This document shows, in pieces, positions 38,153 through 49,015 of a DNA stretch of 64,000 bases (the first letter of the stretch is position 1; the number at the start of each line of letters is the position of its first letter). The notes beneath the pieces were generated by a model. That model worked only from the letters and a program-made list of their open reading frames with translations, searched no databases and was not told where the DNA came from. The position numbers and the translations under genes were made by a program. Location: assembly GCA_022496205.1 (NCBI GenBank), contig WTXD01000033.1:1-64000 (forward strand), read 5' to 3'. The stretch is from Gloeopeniophorella convolvens (taxonomy: Eukaryota; Basidiomycota; Agaricomycetes; Russulales).

Positions 38153-38938
38153 CTAGTAAGATTCAAGTTGTATGAGCGTGAACCCGCCCGCATGGGACCC
38201 TAATGGTCCTGGCTCGATAAGATACATTGCAGGTTCATACTGCCCACGCGGTATATGCGTACTGGCCATGGATCGTCTTGGGCTTTTGGGGCGGCGCGCT
38301 AGCTGCGGGCACCGCAGCGGTGCGCGGCGACAGAACTCGAGTGGGGGGCGAAGAGGTATAAGCCGGACTCGGATAACCGGCGCCACATCCTTGAGCATCG
38401 GGATGCGAGGGGTAAATGAGGGAATGATGCTGGCAGTGCTGGACGTTGGGTGGGCGAATGACGCCGGCACGGCGGGAGGGAGGACGACGGTGGGGTAGGG
38501 ACCAGGTCCCTGGATGTTGCGGCGGACGCGTGCCTTAAGTCCCACAGAGTGGTGGGTTCCACATTGAGCTGCCACTCCAGGTAGGAGCACATCTCGCACT
38601 CCATCTGGTTGATCTCCTGGAGAGCGAACATACCCTGGCCAACAATGCACCACGACTTGTTCGAGTAGGTGTCGTCGCAGATGATCTTGGACGCCAGCAT
38701 GAAGGCTGAAATGAGCAGCCGATGACCCGAAGAGCCCTTGACGGCCGAGAACCGTGCCTTGAGGCGCTGTAACAGGTACAACGCTGCGAAGGTGACGGAC
38801 GTGTGGAGACACGTCCGGTGGAGCGCATAGGCGATGAAGTGGTCCAGCCAGGAAGTAGAGGTCGTCAAGAGCAAGAAATGAAGAGATAAGTGGAGGTTTT
38901 AGGATCAATGTTGCAGAACCAGAGAGCAAGGTTGTGAC
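38153..38938 (-). pseudogene. Pho80-type (PCL) cyclin, disrupted
   Basis: It contains a recognisable cyclin box: HFIAYALHRTCLHTSVTF, LLQRLKARFSAVKGSSGHRL, SAFMLASKIICDDTYSNKSW and INQMECEMCSYLEWQLNV. PCL cyclins partner Pho85-like kinases in phosphate and cell-cycle control. Two defects are visible. First, near 38537-38541 the frame shifts by one base: the downstream frame (KARVRRNIQGPGPYP..., to the stop at 38153) is the natural continuation of LNVEPTTLW. Second, the N-terminal side is cut by a solo LTR at 38939, and no earlier exon is recognisable beyond it. I read this as a relic, though the single-base shift could be a sequencing error. Confidence 0.7.
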
Positions 38939-39593
38939 TGTCACGAACACTAAGGCCTCAAGGAGGTCGAACTGCTCAGAACACTAGAGCAAATCCAGCC
39001 CTACCAGTAAATACCCTACGCGTCGCTCACAATGCGACGCGTACCACTCACATTGCGACTACAAGTCGAAATGCATCACGTGACCCTTCACCCCCATTCC
39101 TCGCCCTACTCCCTAATGGCCAATTAACCCTGGAATACCCCCAAGATCCCGGACTAGGGATCTCTCAGAATGGCCATATTACTCGTCCCAAAGTAACCAG
39201 AACCTTGATCAAGGTGAAACACCTCATGCGTCCTCTTTGGGACTCTGATCATCAAGAACTCCATGGGGCCTCAAGCCCCACTCTGCGATGGAATCTAAGA
39301 AGCGTATCAGAGAGGAGAGGTTATGGGGAATCCCCTCTGGAATCCCCATCAGTAATTAGACCAGATTCATCTGGGGGGTCTCCAGTAGTATATAAGACCC
39401 CCATGTATCGCCCAGTGGTCCTCAGACTGTCCATCTGTGGCACTCTCATCTGTACCTAGCACTGCAATAGCACTGTTAGTGTGTTCCCCCTCGTATCTGC
39501 AATACTCGCAGCTCATCTTCTGTTCCCCCCTTGTGACGCTCTCCAAACCCTCTGCTATCCTCTCTGCGCGCACCCCGCGAGTGAGTCCTGACA
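38939..39593 (+). mobile_element. Solo LTR, 655 bp, with 5-bp target duplication
   Basis: It starts TGTCACGAAC and ends GTCCTGACA (TGTCA/TGACA inverted ends). It is flanked on both sides by GTGAC (38934-38938 and 39594-39598), a perfect 5-bp duplication. An internal TATA (tatataagac) and downstream sequence match the fragment at 1047-1256. No internal region remains, as expected after LTR-LTR recombination. It sits in the 5' side of the cyclin relic. The superfamily (Gypsy or Copia) cannot be told from the LTR alone. Confidence 0.88.
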
Positions 39594-40472
39594 GTGACCG
39601 GCATGCGACAGAGACTAAGGTGAACTTTGTGCCCGCCGGTTGGAGCGCAAGTCGCGTTCCGCTCTCGGACTTCCAAACGGGCCGCCTTCCCGGATCCCTT
39701 CCCGGTACCCCCGTTTACTCCCACTTCTGCCTTGTTCGACTCATTCCTCTCTATCTCCCTCATATAAAAATTAACCCCAGTCTCAGAGTTTACAGATTAA
39801 TTATGAATGAGAAGACTACGCAATAAAAGACAAATTTATGATGCCCGCATTGTCACTTTGGTATGGTTTACTCTTAGGCTTGGCCTTGGCCTTGCCCAAG
39901 CTCCCGGATATCCATATGGTTTCTCCAATGTAACTACGCCAAACGAGTCATGTATCACTTTAGTATAATATCTAGTTGTCGACGTTCGAATGTCATCATT
40001 TCCACATCCGCGTTACTCTTTTTGCCCCGCTCAATGACCCGACGTTCACCGGTTGTGGCGACTCAGCTGACTCTCGCGCGAATATGCGCGGGTTGCTTTG
40101 TAGCGGTATAATTAGAGAGTGTGTATTCAGAATGTCTTGTGAGACTTTTTCCTGATCTGTTTCACCTCAGGCGATGGGGGAAGTATCAGTTGAATCGACG
40201 TTGAGACTCTGGCGTCTGGCCCATCTGCGCGATGTTTTTTGGATCCTGCGGGTACGTTAGCATAGGGGATGAGATATGATACGCATGAACAAACTCGTGC
40301 TGTGATCCTCTACTTCGTCCACGCGTCTCTTGGCGTGCTGATGTCGCTAACGTTGTGAAGAAGGCCGTGGAGTCTTGGCGCAAGAGTCTTGATGTCGAAT
40401 CGAATTCTTTGCTCTAACTGAATCTTGATAGTGTGTTGATTACTGCCTTGATTCAACTCCTAAACAGTCTGT
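39594..40472. other. Intergenic
   Basis: A short minus-strand frame (39476-39763) crosses the LTR edge and has no recognisable content. The rest of the stretch is AT-moderate with no gene. Confidence 0.3.
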
Positions 40473-40951
40473 TCAGATGTCGCGTTCAATCGCAAAACCC
40501 GCGCACGCGGAAAGGGTTGCAGCACGTACCCAGTAGCCAGCGCCCGTGGCGTCATTGCCCCCACCGCTCAAGTCGCAGGCAAACGTTCCATCGTCTCCTG
40601 CAAATTCATCGGAAACCAATTCCGGGTCATCTGCGAGGTGAGCGAGGTCGCTGAGCTGGAGTTCAGCTGTAAGAAGGGAGGGTGCTTCCATCAAGCGAGC
40701 CTCGTGTATAGAATCAGCTGCCGAATGAGGCGGTTGCATGTTTGGCGGAGGGGTCGTCCCCGCATATCCGCGTGGATAATCTGAGAAGCAAAGTGGCCCG
40801 GTCGGGGCATCATCTGAGTCGGATTGTTCAGAAGTCGTGGTGTAGATCTCGATAGCTTCCTTGAGTGAAGATGGAAAGTGGCCAGTCCATCGCAACTGTC
40901 CAGTCAGCGTCCAGTGCAGAATGAGATATTTGAAGGCACGCAAATGCTTGC

Positions 40952-41477
40952 TGTTGAGACGGACAGGACTCAGGACAGGAAGGACGTCTCTGATTAGATT
41001 AGATAAGGGACTCGGTGATCTGCGAGCTATCTGATCTACAATGTATATGACATCATTATGTTCTAGCCCCTAAGGCTGTACCTACTTTCGTTCCTGTTCT
41101 AGATTCTTCCAGGCCCTTCCATGACCCACATGCAGTTCCGGGTTGACCCACCTGCAGTTCCGGTCGACCCACTTTAGTTCCGCTTTCACATGGGTCTCTG
41201 GTTATCACATGTTGCTGTTGTTTATCACATGCAAACCACACTCCTTTTGTGTATATAAAGGACGCTGTTTTCGCCCTTGTAGCCTCAGTCTGTTGACTTC
41301 ACTGACTGAGGCAAGTACTTTACTTCCGGAACTTCCGGACTTGTGCTTACCTAGTTACTTTAGCTTTGCTCTTGCTTGCCTAGGTATTGCGCCAATGACA
41401 TTTAGTCTGTTGACTTCACTGACTGAGCTTTGCTCTTGCTTGCCTAGTTGGCACCCTGTTTCTGCTGCGCTTCAACA
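40952..41477 (+). mobile_element. Solo copia-type LTR, 526 bp, target duplication CTTGC
   Basis: Starts TGTTGAGACGGACAG and ends GCTGCGCTTCAACA, the same termini as the 485-bp copia LTR at 43322, but diverged inside, so it is a sister family. It is flanked by CTTGC at 40947-40951 and 41478-41482. A TATA (tatataaagg) lies near 41253. Downstream of it is a stem-loop repeated twice (41284-41310 and 41404-41427) together with a 21-nt repeat (41363-41383 and 41427-41447). It is inserted inside the SWIM finger codons of the MULE gene. Confidence 0.93.
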
Positions 41478-43321
41478 CTTGCATGCTCCACCACGCTGTA
41501 GCCAGTCTGCGCAAGTGCAGGTTGCAGCGCCGCGCATGTGTATTGTGATCCAGTAGCGTTCGTGCGGCTGTACTGAGCCTGAGTCAGAGGATGCCGACGT
41601 CGCACAAGTCGCCCAGAGCTCGCTTTCGTTGAGCGAAGGGATGGACCGAACCCTATGAGAGCGGATGATGGCCAATGCCGATTTTTCCCTATTCGAGTCA
41701 TCCGCAAACCACGCGAACGGGCGAGGCGTCCCGGATGCAAGCCCAGTACCTGTGCGCGCGCCAGGGAGGGCTGCACCGCCCGCTGCCGCGGCAAAGCGCG
41801 AGGCACGCCAAGAGGCAGCCTCGTTCCGTTGTCGCACTAGAGCATAGATGTGGGGTATGATGTGTCGAATGAGGTGGAGAATGAGAACGTCGAATCACAA
41901 GCGACGTCTGGAATGCTGCCACTGCGGCAGGTACTTGTTCTTAAATACACCATTGAAGGATTCTGAATGGTTAGTTGTTGGCAGGACGCCCTCTACAGGA
42001 ATCCCCAGGCGTGATGCAGCTTGAATCCGCCCAAGCTGAGACCAGCTCTTCCAAAGATCCTCGGGCATCCAGTATTTGCTCAGGTAGGATAAAAACGCAA
42101 GCCCGCCGTCGGCAGTTGGCTTACTGGCTGCGTCTCCTTGAAGATTTTGAAGGTACTGCCGTTCTTCTTCGATCAGCGACAGTGCATGAGAATACTCCGT
42201 CGACTGGAGAAGCCTGTAACAAGGTGTCATTTGGGGATGATGAGAGTAAGACAGTATGACTCACACCGTCTCGAGCTGTCGGATTCGCGTGAGGACGTGA
42301 CTGCCCCAAGACGAGTCCTTCGAATTGCGCAACACAAGGCTGCGCTTATTCGTCTAGCATTGCCGCAGGTGGAATTTGCATAGGAGGAGCGTGACTGATG
42401 GCCACGTCGTGATCAACGCGCCGCGCTCCTTCACATCGGTATCTGTGATCACTACAGCCGGTTCGAAGACTCGCGATCGCGCTGCTGGCCGCGAAGAAAG
42501 CCAGGTCTTCCATGTTTGCAAAAGGTGGGACAGGATCGGCGTATCATAGCCTGCATGTGTCGCAATCATTCCAGAAGGAGCAGAGAACAAAAATAGAGCA
42601 ACTGGGAGGCCCTTGCCCTTTGGGTCTAGTCCCATAGCGATCCAAAGGAGCAGCCGTGAAGAGGAGACACCGAACGTCCCATCTAGGATGAGCTGCGATC
42701 CATGGACGCACGCCCATGCTGCAACTTCCATATCCGACGTGGATATGAAAACTTTGAAGCGATCACCTTCTTCAGCGCGCCGGTTGTAGTGAAAAATGGC
42801 ACTTGCAATGTCCGGCTTGAAATTGACTGAGGATTCGTTTAGCCACTCATCTATGTTGACCTCCGCACGCTGCTTCACGTCAATCCCGTGGGAGCGATGG
42901 TGGTGGACGTAGAGTCGACTGAAATCGGATGGTTGGAGGGTGTAGCGGTGGTTTGCTGAGGTGGGATCCGTCATCGTCTGGTCTCGGTAGGCTTGGCGTT
43001 TACACAGGACGACGTTCCGTGTCTAGATTGACGTTATGCTAGGGGAAATTCACTGATCAGTAACCGGTCTATTCAGCAGGAGTCCAGACTTACGTCGCGC
43101 CCTCTTGGAGTTGCTGGAGTGCAACTTCGAAAACGTGCGGGTGCAGAGGAACCGGCGGCATCCGCTTCATCACGCTCGCGCGGCATGCTTCATTGTGCTC
43201 GAGGATGCCGATGACACGGCGAATACGACCAGTGAGGCTGTCGTAAGTAATGTCCGCGTGGGCAAGACACCCCGTGAAGTCGTATGGGGCACAGCGTGCC
43301 CACTCTTGTTTTTGCTTTTTT

Positions 43322-43806
43322 TGTTGAGACGGACAGTGTCCTGGCGGCTCTGATTAGATTAGATATGGACCTAATGATCAAGGACTATCTTATCTTGTGT
43401 ACATAATGTTCTAGACTTAAGGCTGTGTTCAGCCCCACATTCGTTTCCATGTTCTGGACTATTCTAGGGCATTCCATGACCCACCTTGTACTCCGGTACC
43501 CACTCTTACTCCGTTTCATGTGGGTCTCCTAGGCTTTCTAAGCAGTGTTTATCACATGCTATCTGTCGCTCCTTACTGTATATAAGGACCTCTTTCTTCA
43601 CCTTTGTAGCCTCAGTCTTTTGACCTTCTCTGACTGAGGCAAGTACACTACCACTCCTTTCACTTCTACCTTATGCTTACTTTACCTTATAGCGTCACTT
43701 TGTGTCCTTCAGGTATTGCACTAATGTATAAGTCTTTTGACCTTCTCTGACTGAGCGTCACTTTGTGTCCTTCAGTTGTCACTCCACCCTCTGCTGCGCT
43801 TCAACA
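43322..43806 (+). repeat. 5' LTR of copia element
   Basis: 485 bp from TGTTGAGACG to CTTCAACA. The TATA box tatataagg lies at about 43579. A stem-loop with CTCAGTC/GACTGAG arms occurs at 43611-43638 and again (AGTC...GACTGAG) at 43731-43755. A 21-nt repeat occurs at 43692-43712 and 43755-43775. Confidence 0.97.
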
Positions 43807-43821
43807 GGTTATGGGCCCTGC
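43807..43821 (+). other. Primer binding site of copia element
   Basis: GGTTATGGGCCCTGC starts directly after the 5' LTR and is identical to the site at 800-814. It is complementary to the anticodon arm of initiator tRNA-Met, implying half-tRNA priming as in Drosophila copia. Confidence 0.7.
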
Positions 43822-44697
43822 CTAGATACCTTGCACAGAAGATTTACACAAGCTCCCTTGACAAGACAACGCATCTTCACTCCCAACAAGGCGAGCCTCT
43901 GTTCCATTCTTTCCTTCCTCCTTCCCTGGCTAGGCCATGGGATTGTGCATAGCACTTGGGTCTTAACCAGACTTCCTGCAAGCTGTGGGACGGAGCATGG
44001 CGACGCAGAACCACAGTGAGCTTCCTCACCCCACAGTGCGCATTACAGTACTTTTACTATACACTACTGTACATGTTCCTGGGGAAACCCACCAGCGTGC
44101 AGTAGTCAGCCGCTGTGTGTGGAGCCAGAAGAGCGGCCCTTATGGCCCCTTAGGCAAGCAGGGGGGAAGCCCCTTGTGATGCTTTTTGGCTAGTGAACGG
44201 TTGGCCGTCTGCCCTTAAGTGGGAGCGGTTTTGGTGTATAACAAGGCGGGGAACACCACCCTAGACCTTGCGCCTGTTACAACTGCGCTACCCTACTATA
44301 CAGTAGTACATAGGGATGAGCCTCACAGTTCACCTCTGCATGAACCAGCGTCAGTACCAGGTCCTTTGACCATTGGGAAACAGAGCGCCATGCATGTAGA
44401 ACAAATTGGACCCCCTTATCCACTGGCCCAATCATCTAGGCCTTAAGTAGAGACTCCCCCAAAGCGCATAGATGGGCTATTTCAATGCCGTCTCTATGGT
44501 CGTGCCGGGTGGCTCATCTCTACAGTGGATTACCTTACAAAGTACATTACAAAGTCGCACATCATGGGCTCTGAGGACTGGTCATTATGATCAGTGGTAC
44601 AAGTTCACATGCGCAGGAGGCATCTACATCTTCTCTGCACCAGCACTGTTGCTGACTGCTCCTCGGCAACAGACCTTACCATCGCACTTTTGACAAC

Positions 44698-47600
44698 ATG
44701 TCGACACCTCCCTCTCCATCTGCTTTTCTCCCTGCGCAGTCGCCGCCACCAACTGCATCCCTTCCTGCCTCCACCTCGTCCTTGAAACTTAACCTCAAGG
44801 ACATGAAGCTCACGCCTAATCCAGGCAACAAATTTGAGGGCTCCAACTGGAACGAGTGGTCTACCTCGTTCAAAGGCCTCCTCATGATGGCCAACCTTGG
44901 TGGGCTCTTGGAGCTCAAGGAAATGCCGTCCCATGCCACCCAAGAAGACTGGGACACGGCCCAAGGCGTCATGAAGGGATACTTTATGTCCCACATGGCC
45001 TACACCATCTGGAGCTCCATTGAGAGCGACGCCACTTACCCTACAGTGGCTCACAAGTGGGGCAAGCTTAGGGAAACCTATGCGGGCGTTGGGGCCACTA
45101 CGGCCTTCAACAACTGGGTCAGCTTGACCCAAGCGCGGCTGGACGACTCCAAGCCAATGACACCTCAGCTCAATGAGCTGAACGCGCTGAGGAACAACCT
45201 CACCTCTGCGGGCATGGGGGTCTCTGACCTCCAGTTCTGCCTCATCCTCCTCCAGGCCATGCCGGCGTCATACGACACGGTGGCCTCCACCATCCTCGCT
45301 GCCAGCTTACCCTCAAAGCTGGAGCACGACAACATCGCGCAAACAATCCTCAATGAGGAAACGCGCCGTCAGTCCAATGGCTCTCTCAACGCGGCCAGGG
45401 CGCCCATCAAGGGCAAAGGTGACAAACCCAAGAAAAAGGATGTGACTTGCCACTACTGCAAGAAAAAAGGTCACATCCGCCCTGATTGCCGCAAGCTGAA
45501 GAAGGACATTGAGGATGGAAAGGTGGATGCCAAGGGCAACAAGGTGGCGGACAGTAACAAGTCCGCCAACGTGCATGTACTAGTACCTACCATCGCCACT
45601 ATTCAGGAGGTGGACAATGAACTGCGCGTTTCCCTTTATGCCTCTGTGCGATCCCGCTGGATGATGGACTCTGGCGCAACACACCACATCACTCCCTACC
45701 GCTCCGACTTCATAGACTACTCCCTCACCAAAGGCAGTATAAGCCTGGGAGACAACTCTACAGTCGAGCAATGTGGTGTTGGCACCGTCATCTTCAAAAC
45801 AGGGCAGAACTCCGTGATAACCCTCAATAATGTGCTGCATATTCCAAATGTCAAGACACGCTTTATATCTACGCGTGCTCTAGCACAAAAGGGGGCCACT
45901 GTCACGTTTGAGGAACGCTCCTTTAAAATCTCTGTCAACCAGAGTCATGTTGCAACGGGCTACTTAGAAGGCAACCTTTACTGGTTAGACGCCTCAGTAC
46001 AGTCCCTCAATGCACATGTTGGGTCCACTGCCCTCACTTTGGACCTCTGGCATCAGCGCATGGGTCATGTATCATATGAAACCCTAAAGCGCCATGTAGA
46101 CTCTGTCAAGGGTCTAGCACTTGATAGCTCAGTTGTGCCCTCTGCTCCTTGTCCGGCTTGTGAATTCGGCAAGAGCACACGACTTCCCTTCCCTCACTCC
46201 TCCAAAAAGGCCTCTCGCATTCTAGAGATCGTTCACAGCGATCTTGCAGGGCCTATGCAGAAGGACTCCATCCAAGGTGCCCGGTACACAGCCACTTTCA
46301 TAGACGACTACTCGCGTCATGCAGTCGTCTTCTACCTTAAAACCAAGGATCAGTTTGCTGCAGCCTTCAGGAAGTTCCTAGCATGGGCGGAAACACAAAC
46401 CGCCCAACCGCTAAAGGCTCTGCATTCAGACCGAGGTGGCGAGTACCTGTCGGGCACTGTCAAGGAGATCCTCACGGAGAAGGGAATTGAGCATCACACC
46501 ACGATGCCAGGGTCGCCTCAGCAGAATGGAAAAGCCGAGCGGTTTAACTGCACCATTATGGATAAGGCACTGTCCATGCTACATCATGCTGGACTGTCTT
46601 TCGGCTTCTGGGAATTAGCGGTAGGCGCTGCTGTGCACGTCTATAACCGTACCCCTACCAGAACGCTTGAGTGGCGCACACCCATTGAGCGCTGGAGTGC
46701 TGGTCACACTCCTGATGTCTCTTACTTTCGCGTCTTTGGATGCTTGGCATATAAACATGTGCCTAGTGACAAGCGTAGGAAACTCGACACTAAGGCGATT
46801 GAGACCACGTTTGTTGGGTACGAGTCGGGTTCTAAGGGCTACCGACTATGGAATGGACGTACTCACTCTATCGAAGTGTCCCGCGATGTGACCTTTGATG
46901 AGAGCACATTCCCATCTAAGCAGAGGCCTGAGCCGTCCTCTACTGTTCTCCAACCAGCCCCAGTTGTCTTACCAGTGCCAACGGTACAACTTGCTATCCC
47001 ACCGGCGAATCCACCGCCTCCACCACCTCCTGTTCCCTCTCCTGCGCCGCCTAATCCGCCTGCAAAGGAAGAAAAACAGGAAGAAAACCCCTTCATTGTA
47101 CAGCGACCTGTCACCCCTCCACCTCTATTCAGACAAACACCGGTCCCTCAGACCCCTCAAAGACGCACCACACGGCCAGTCCACCGGCCAGCCGTGGTAT
47201 CTCCACATATGGAGAGACTGGAACCTATAATTCAGCCACCAGTAGTAGATCCACCCCGCCCAACTCCTGAGCAAATGCGGGGGAATGCCGAGCAGCGTAG
47301 CCGGCTACTTAGGGAAATGGATGAGGCTCGGCCTGTGCGGCGCACTGCGCGCCCGCATCGTCCTAACCCCAAGTACTACTCTGGAGATAACGCTGAATTC
47401 CGGTCTGGACGTCTGGGAATTGCAGAGCTACTTGCAGCTGCAATTGGTGAAGATCCTGCCACTTATAAAGAGGCAATGCGGTCTGAAAACGCGGAGGAAT
47501 GGACTGAAGCGTGCCAATATGAAATGGACGCTCTTGCCAAGAATGGCACATGGGAGTTAATGGATCTCCCTGCAGGTCGCAAAGCTGTAAAATCCAAATG

Positions 47601-48447
47601 GGTTTTCAAGCTCAAAGCAGATGGACGCTTTCGAGCTCGGTTGGTGGCAAAGGGCTTTACACAAGTCCCTGGGATAGACTACAACGAAACCTTCTCTCCA
47701 GTTGCCAGATTTGAGTCACTACGACTCTTGCTAGCGTTAGCTGCGCTAGAGGATTGGGAAATCCACCAGATGGACGTCAAGTCGGCGTTCCTTCATGGCA
47801 ACCTGGATGAAGAGATCTATATGGAGCAACCACAAGGTTTCGCAGTACCAGACCAGGAGAACAAGGTCTGCCGCCTTAAAAAGGCAATCTACGGTCTCAA
47901 ACAAGCTTCACGCGCATGGAACTTGCAATTCCATGGAGTTCTTGAGGAACTTGGCTTCACGCGCACGGTCTCAGATGCTGGGATCTATGTGTATCTTCAA
48001 CGTGGGGGGGATATAAAAATCATCATTATTCTATACGTTGACGACATCACTTTGATGGGGAACTCCCTATCTGAGGTTACTCGCATCAAGACTGCTCTTA
48101 GTGCGCGCTATGAGATGACGGATCTTGGAGAAATCCAGTCCTACCTCGGGGTTCGCATCACTCGCGATCGACCCTTACGCCGCCTAGAGATTGACCAGTC
48201 TGGATATATCCTCCATAAGCTGAAGCAATTCAAGCTGGATGGTGCCGATCCTAACCTCACCCCCCTTCCTGCCGGCGCCGAAGTGCACCTTGTCAATCAG
48301 ATAAGGAGGCATCCGCTGAAGAGAGACAGTACTATCAATCTCTCATCGGAAGTTTGCTCTATGCAAACCTTGGCACAAGACCGGACATTTCCTTTGCTGT
48401 GGGACGCCTTGCCCAGTACGCAGCAAATCCCTCACCAAAACATCTAA
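44698..48447 (+). CDS. Copia gag-pol polyprotein (first frame, to frameshift)
   Basis: 1249 codons from ATG 44698. In order: copia gag region (residues 30-230); CCHC zinc knuckle CHYCKKKGHIRPDC near residue 250; aspartic protease MDSGATHH near 322; GAG-pre-integrase HQRMGH...CPACEFGK near 450-490; integrase core with D (HSDLAG, about 513), D (HSDRGGEY, about 576) and E (QQNGKAER, about 610); a Pro-rich linker (780-880); and reverse transcriptase from about 960 with the YVDD active site near 1112. After about residue 1200 the frame is lost through an apparent one-base deletion close to 48300 and runs into about 45 unrelated codons before the stop. The natural continuation is the frame at 48354-48992. 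Confidence 0.95.
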   Translation: MSTPPSPSAFLPAQSPPPTASLPASTSSLKLNLKDMKLTPNPGNKFEGSNWNEWSTSFKGLLMMANLGGLLELKEMPSHATQEDWDTAQGVMKGYFMSHMAYTIWSSIESDATYPTVAHKWGKLRETYAGVGATTAFNNWVSLTQARLDDSKPMTPQLNELNALRNNLTSAGMGVSDLQFCLILLQAMPASYDTVASTILAASLPSKLEHDNIAQTILNEETRRQSNGSLNAARAPIKGKGDKPKKKDVTCHYCKKKGHIRPDCRKLKKDIEDGKVDAKGNKVADSNKSANVHVLVPTIATIQEVDNELRVSLYASVRSRWMMDSGATHHITPYRSDFIDYSLTKGSISLGDNSTVEQCGVGTVIFKTGQNSVITLNNVLHIPNVKTRFISTRALAQKGATVTFEERSFKISVNQSHVATGYLEGNLYWLDASVQSLNAHVGSTALTLDLWHQRMGHVSYETLKRHVDSVKGLALDSSVVPSAPCPACEFGKSTRLPFPHSSKKASRILEIVHSDLAGPMQKDSIQGARYTATFIDDYSRHAVVFYLKTKDQFAAAFRKFLAWAETQTAQPLKALHSDRGGEYLSGTVKEILTEKGIEHHTTMPGSPQQNGKAERFNCTIMDKALSMLHHAGLSFGFWELAVGAAVHVYNRTPTRTLEWRTPIERWSAGHTPDVSYFRVFGCLAYKHVPSDKRRKLDTKAIETTFVGYESGSKGYRLWNGRTHSIEVSRDVTFDESTFPSKQRPEPSSTVLQPAPVVLPVPTVQLAIPPANPPPPPPPVPSPAPPNPPAKEEKQEENPFIVQRPVTPPPLFRQTPVPQTPQRRTTRPVHRPAVVSPHMERLEPIIQPPVVDPPRPTPEQMRGNAEQRSRLLREMDEARPVRRTARPHRPNPKYYSGDNAEFRSGRLGIAELLAAAIGEDPATYKEAMRSENAEEWTEACQYEMDALAKNGTWELMDLPAGRKAVKSKWVFKLKADGRFRARLVAKGFTQVPGIDYNETFSPVARFESLRLLLALAALEDWEIHQMDVKSAFLHGNLDEEIYMEQPQGFAVPDQENKVCRLKKAIYGLKQASRAWNLQFHGVLEELGFTRTVSDAGIYVYLQRGGDIKIIIILYVDDITLMGNSLSEVTRIKTALSARYEMTDLGEIQSYLGVRITRDRPLRRLEIDQSGYILHKLKQFKLDGADPNLTPLPAGAEVHLVNQIRRHPLKRDSTINLSSEVCSMQTLAQDRTFPLLWDALPSTQQIPHQNI

Positions 48448-48992
48448 GCCTTGCAAAATATGTCCTCAAATACCTCAAGGGGACTATTAACTATCGCATC
48501 CGCTATGATGGGGCCAATGGGGTCGGACTTTATGGTTACTCCGACTCAAGCTGGGGAGACAACCCAGATGATTACCGTTCCACCTCTGGCTACGTATTCC
48601 TTCTAGCAGAAGGCGCAATCTCTTGGTCCTCGCGCAAGCAAAAGACCATCGCCCTCAGCACCACTGAAGCCGAGTACATGGCCTTAACCGACGCTGGCAA
48701 CCAAGCCGCGTGGTATCAGAGCTTCTACTCTGAGCTAGGATACAATGTTGAAGATCCAATCCTATTGCATGGCGACAACAAAGGTTCAGTTGACCTCGCC
48801 AGCAATCCAGTTACTGGCAGGAGATCCAAACATATCCAGCTAAAGCACCACAAGATCCGCGAGTATGTTCAAAACAACGTCGTAGATCTGGTTCGCACCA
48901 AGACAGAGGACATGGTAGCAGATGGCTTAACAAAATCACTTGCCAAATCGCGCCACTCCCTGCTCTCTGGGCAAATGGGTTTAGTAGGATGA
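48354..48992 (+). CDS. Copia polyprotein continuation: end of RT and RNase H
   Basis: Second frame of the same polyprotein. It opens with the reverse transcriptase tail (LYANLGTRPDISFAVGRLAQ). It contains RNase H with its acidic residues in GYSDSSWGDNPDDYRSTSGY, TTEAEYMAL and DNKGSVDLA, and ends ADGLTKSLAK and a short tail before the stop at 48990-48992, 23 bp before the 3' LTR. The frame is open further upstream than the ATG, to about 48305, which places the frameshift between the two. It is unlikely to be translated alone from its ATG. Confidence 0.92.
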   Translation: MLYANLGTRPDISFAVGRLAQYAANPSPKHLSLAKYVLKYLKGTINYRIRYDGANGVGLYGYSDSSWGDNPDDYRSTSGYVFLLAEGAISWSSRKQKTIALSTTEAEYMALTDAGNQAAWYQSFYSELGYNVEDPILLHGDNKGSVDLASNPVTGRRSKHIQLKHHKIREYVQNNVVDLVRTKTEDMVADGLTKSLAKSRHSLLSGQMGLVG

Positions 48993-49008
48993 TGGATGTC
49001 TTGATCAC

Positions 49009-49015
49009 GGGGGGA
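49009..49015 (+). other. Polypurine tract
   Basis: GGGGGGA sits immediately before the 3' LTR. This is the expected plus-strand primer position. Confidence 0.75.

Noticed and set aside
48354..48992. Separate gene encoding an RNase H
   Set aside because: It is the frameshifted C-terminal part of the copia polyprotein, in the right order and ending just before the 3' LTR.
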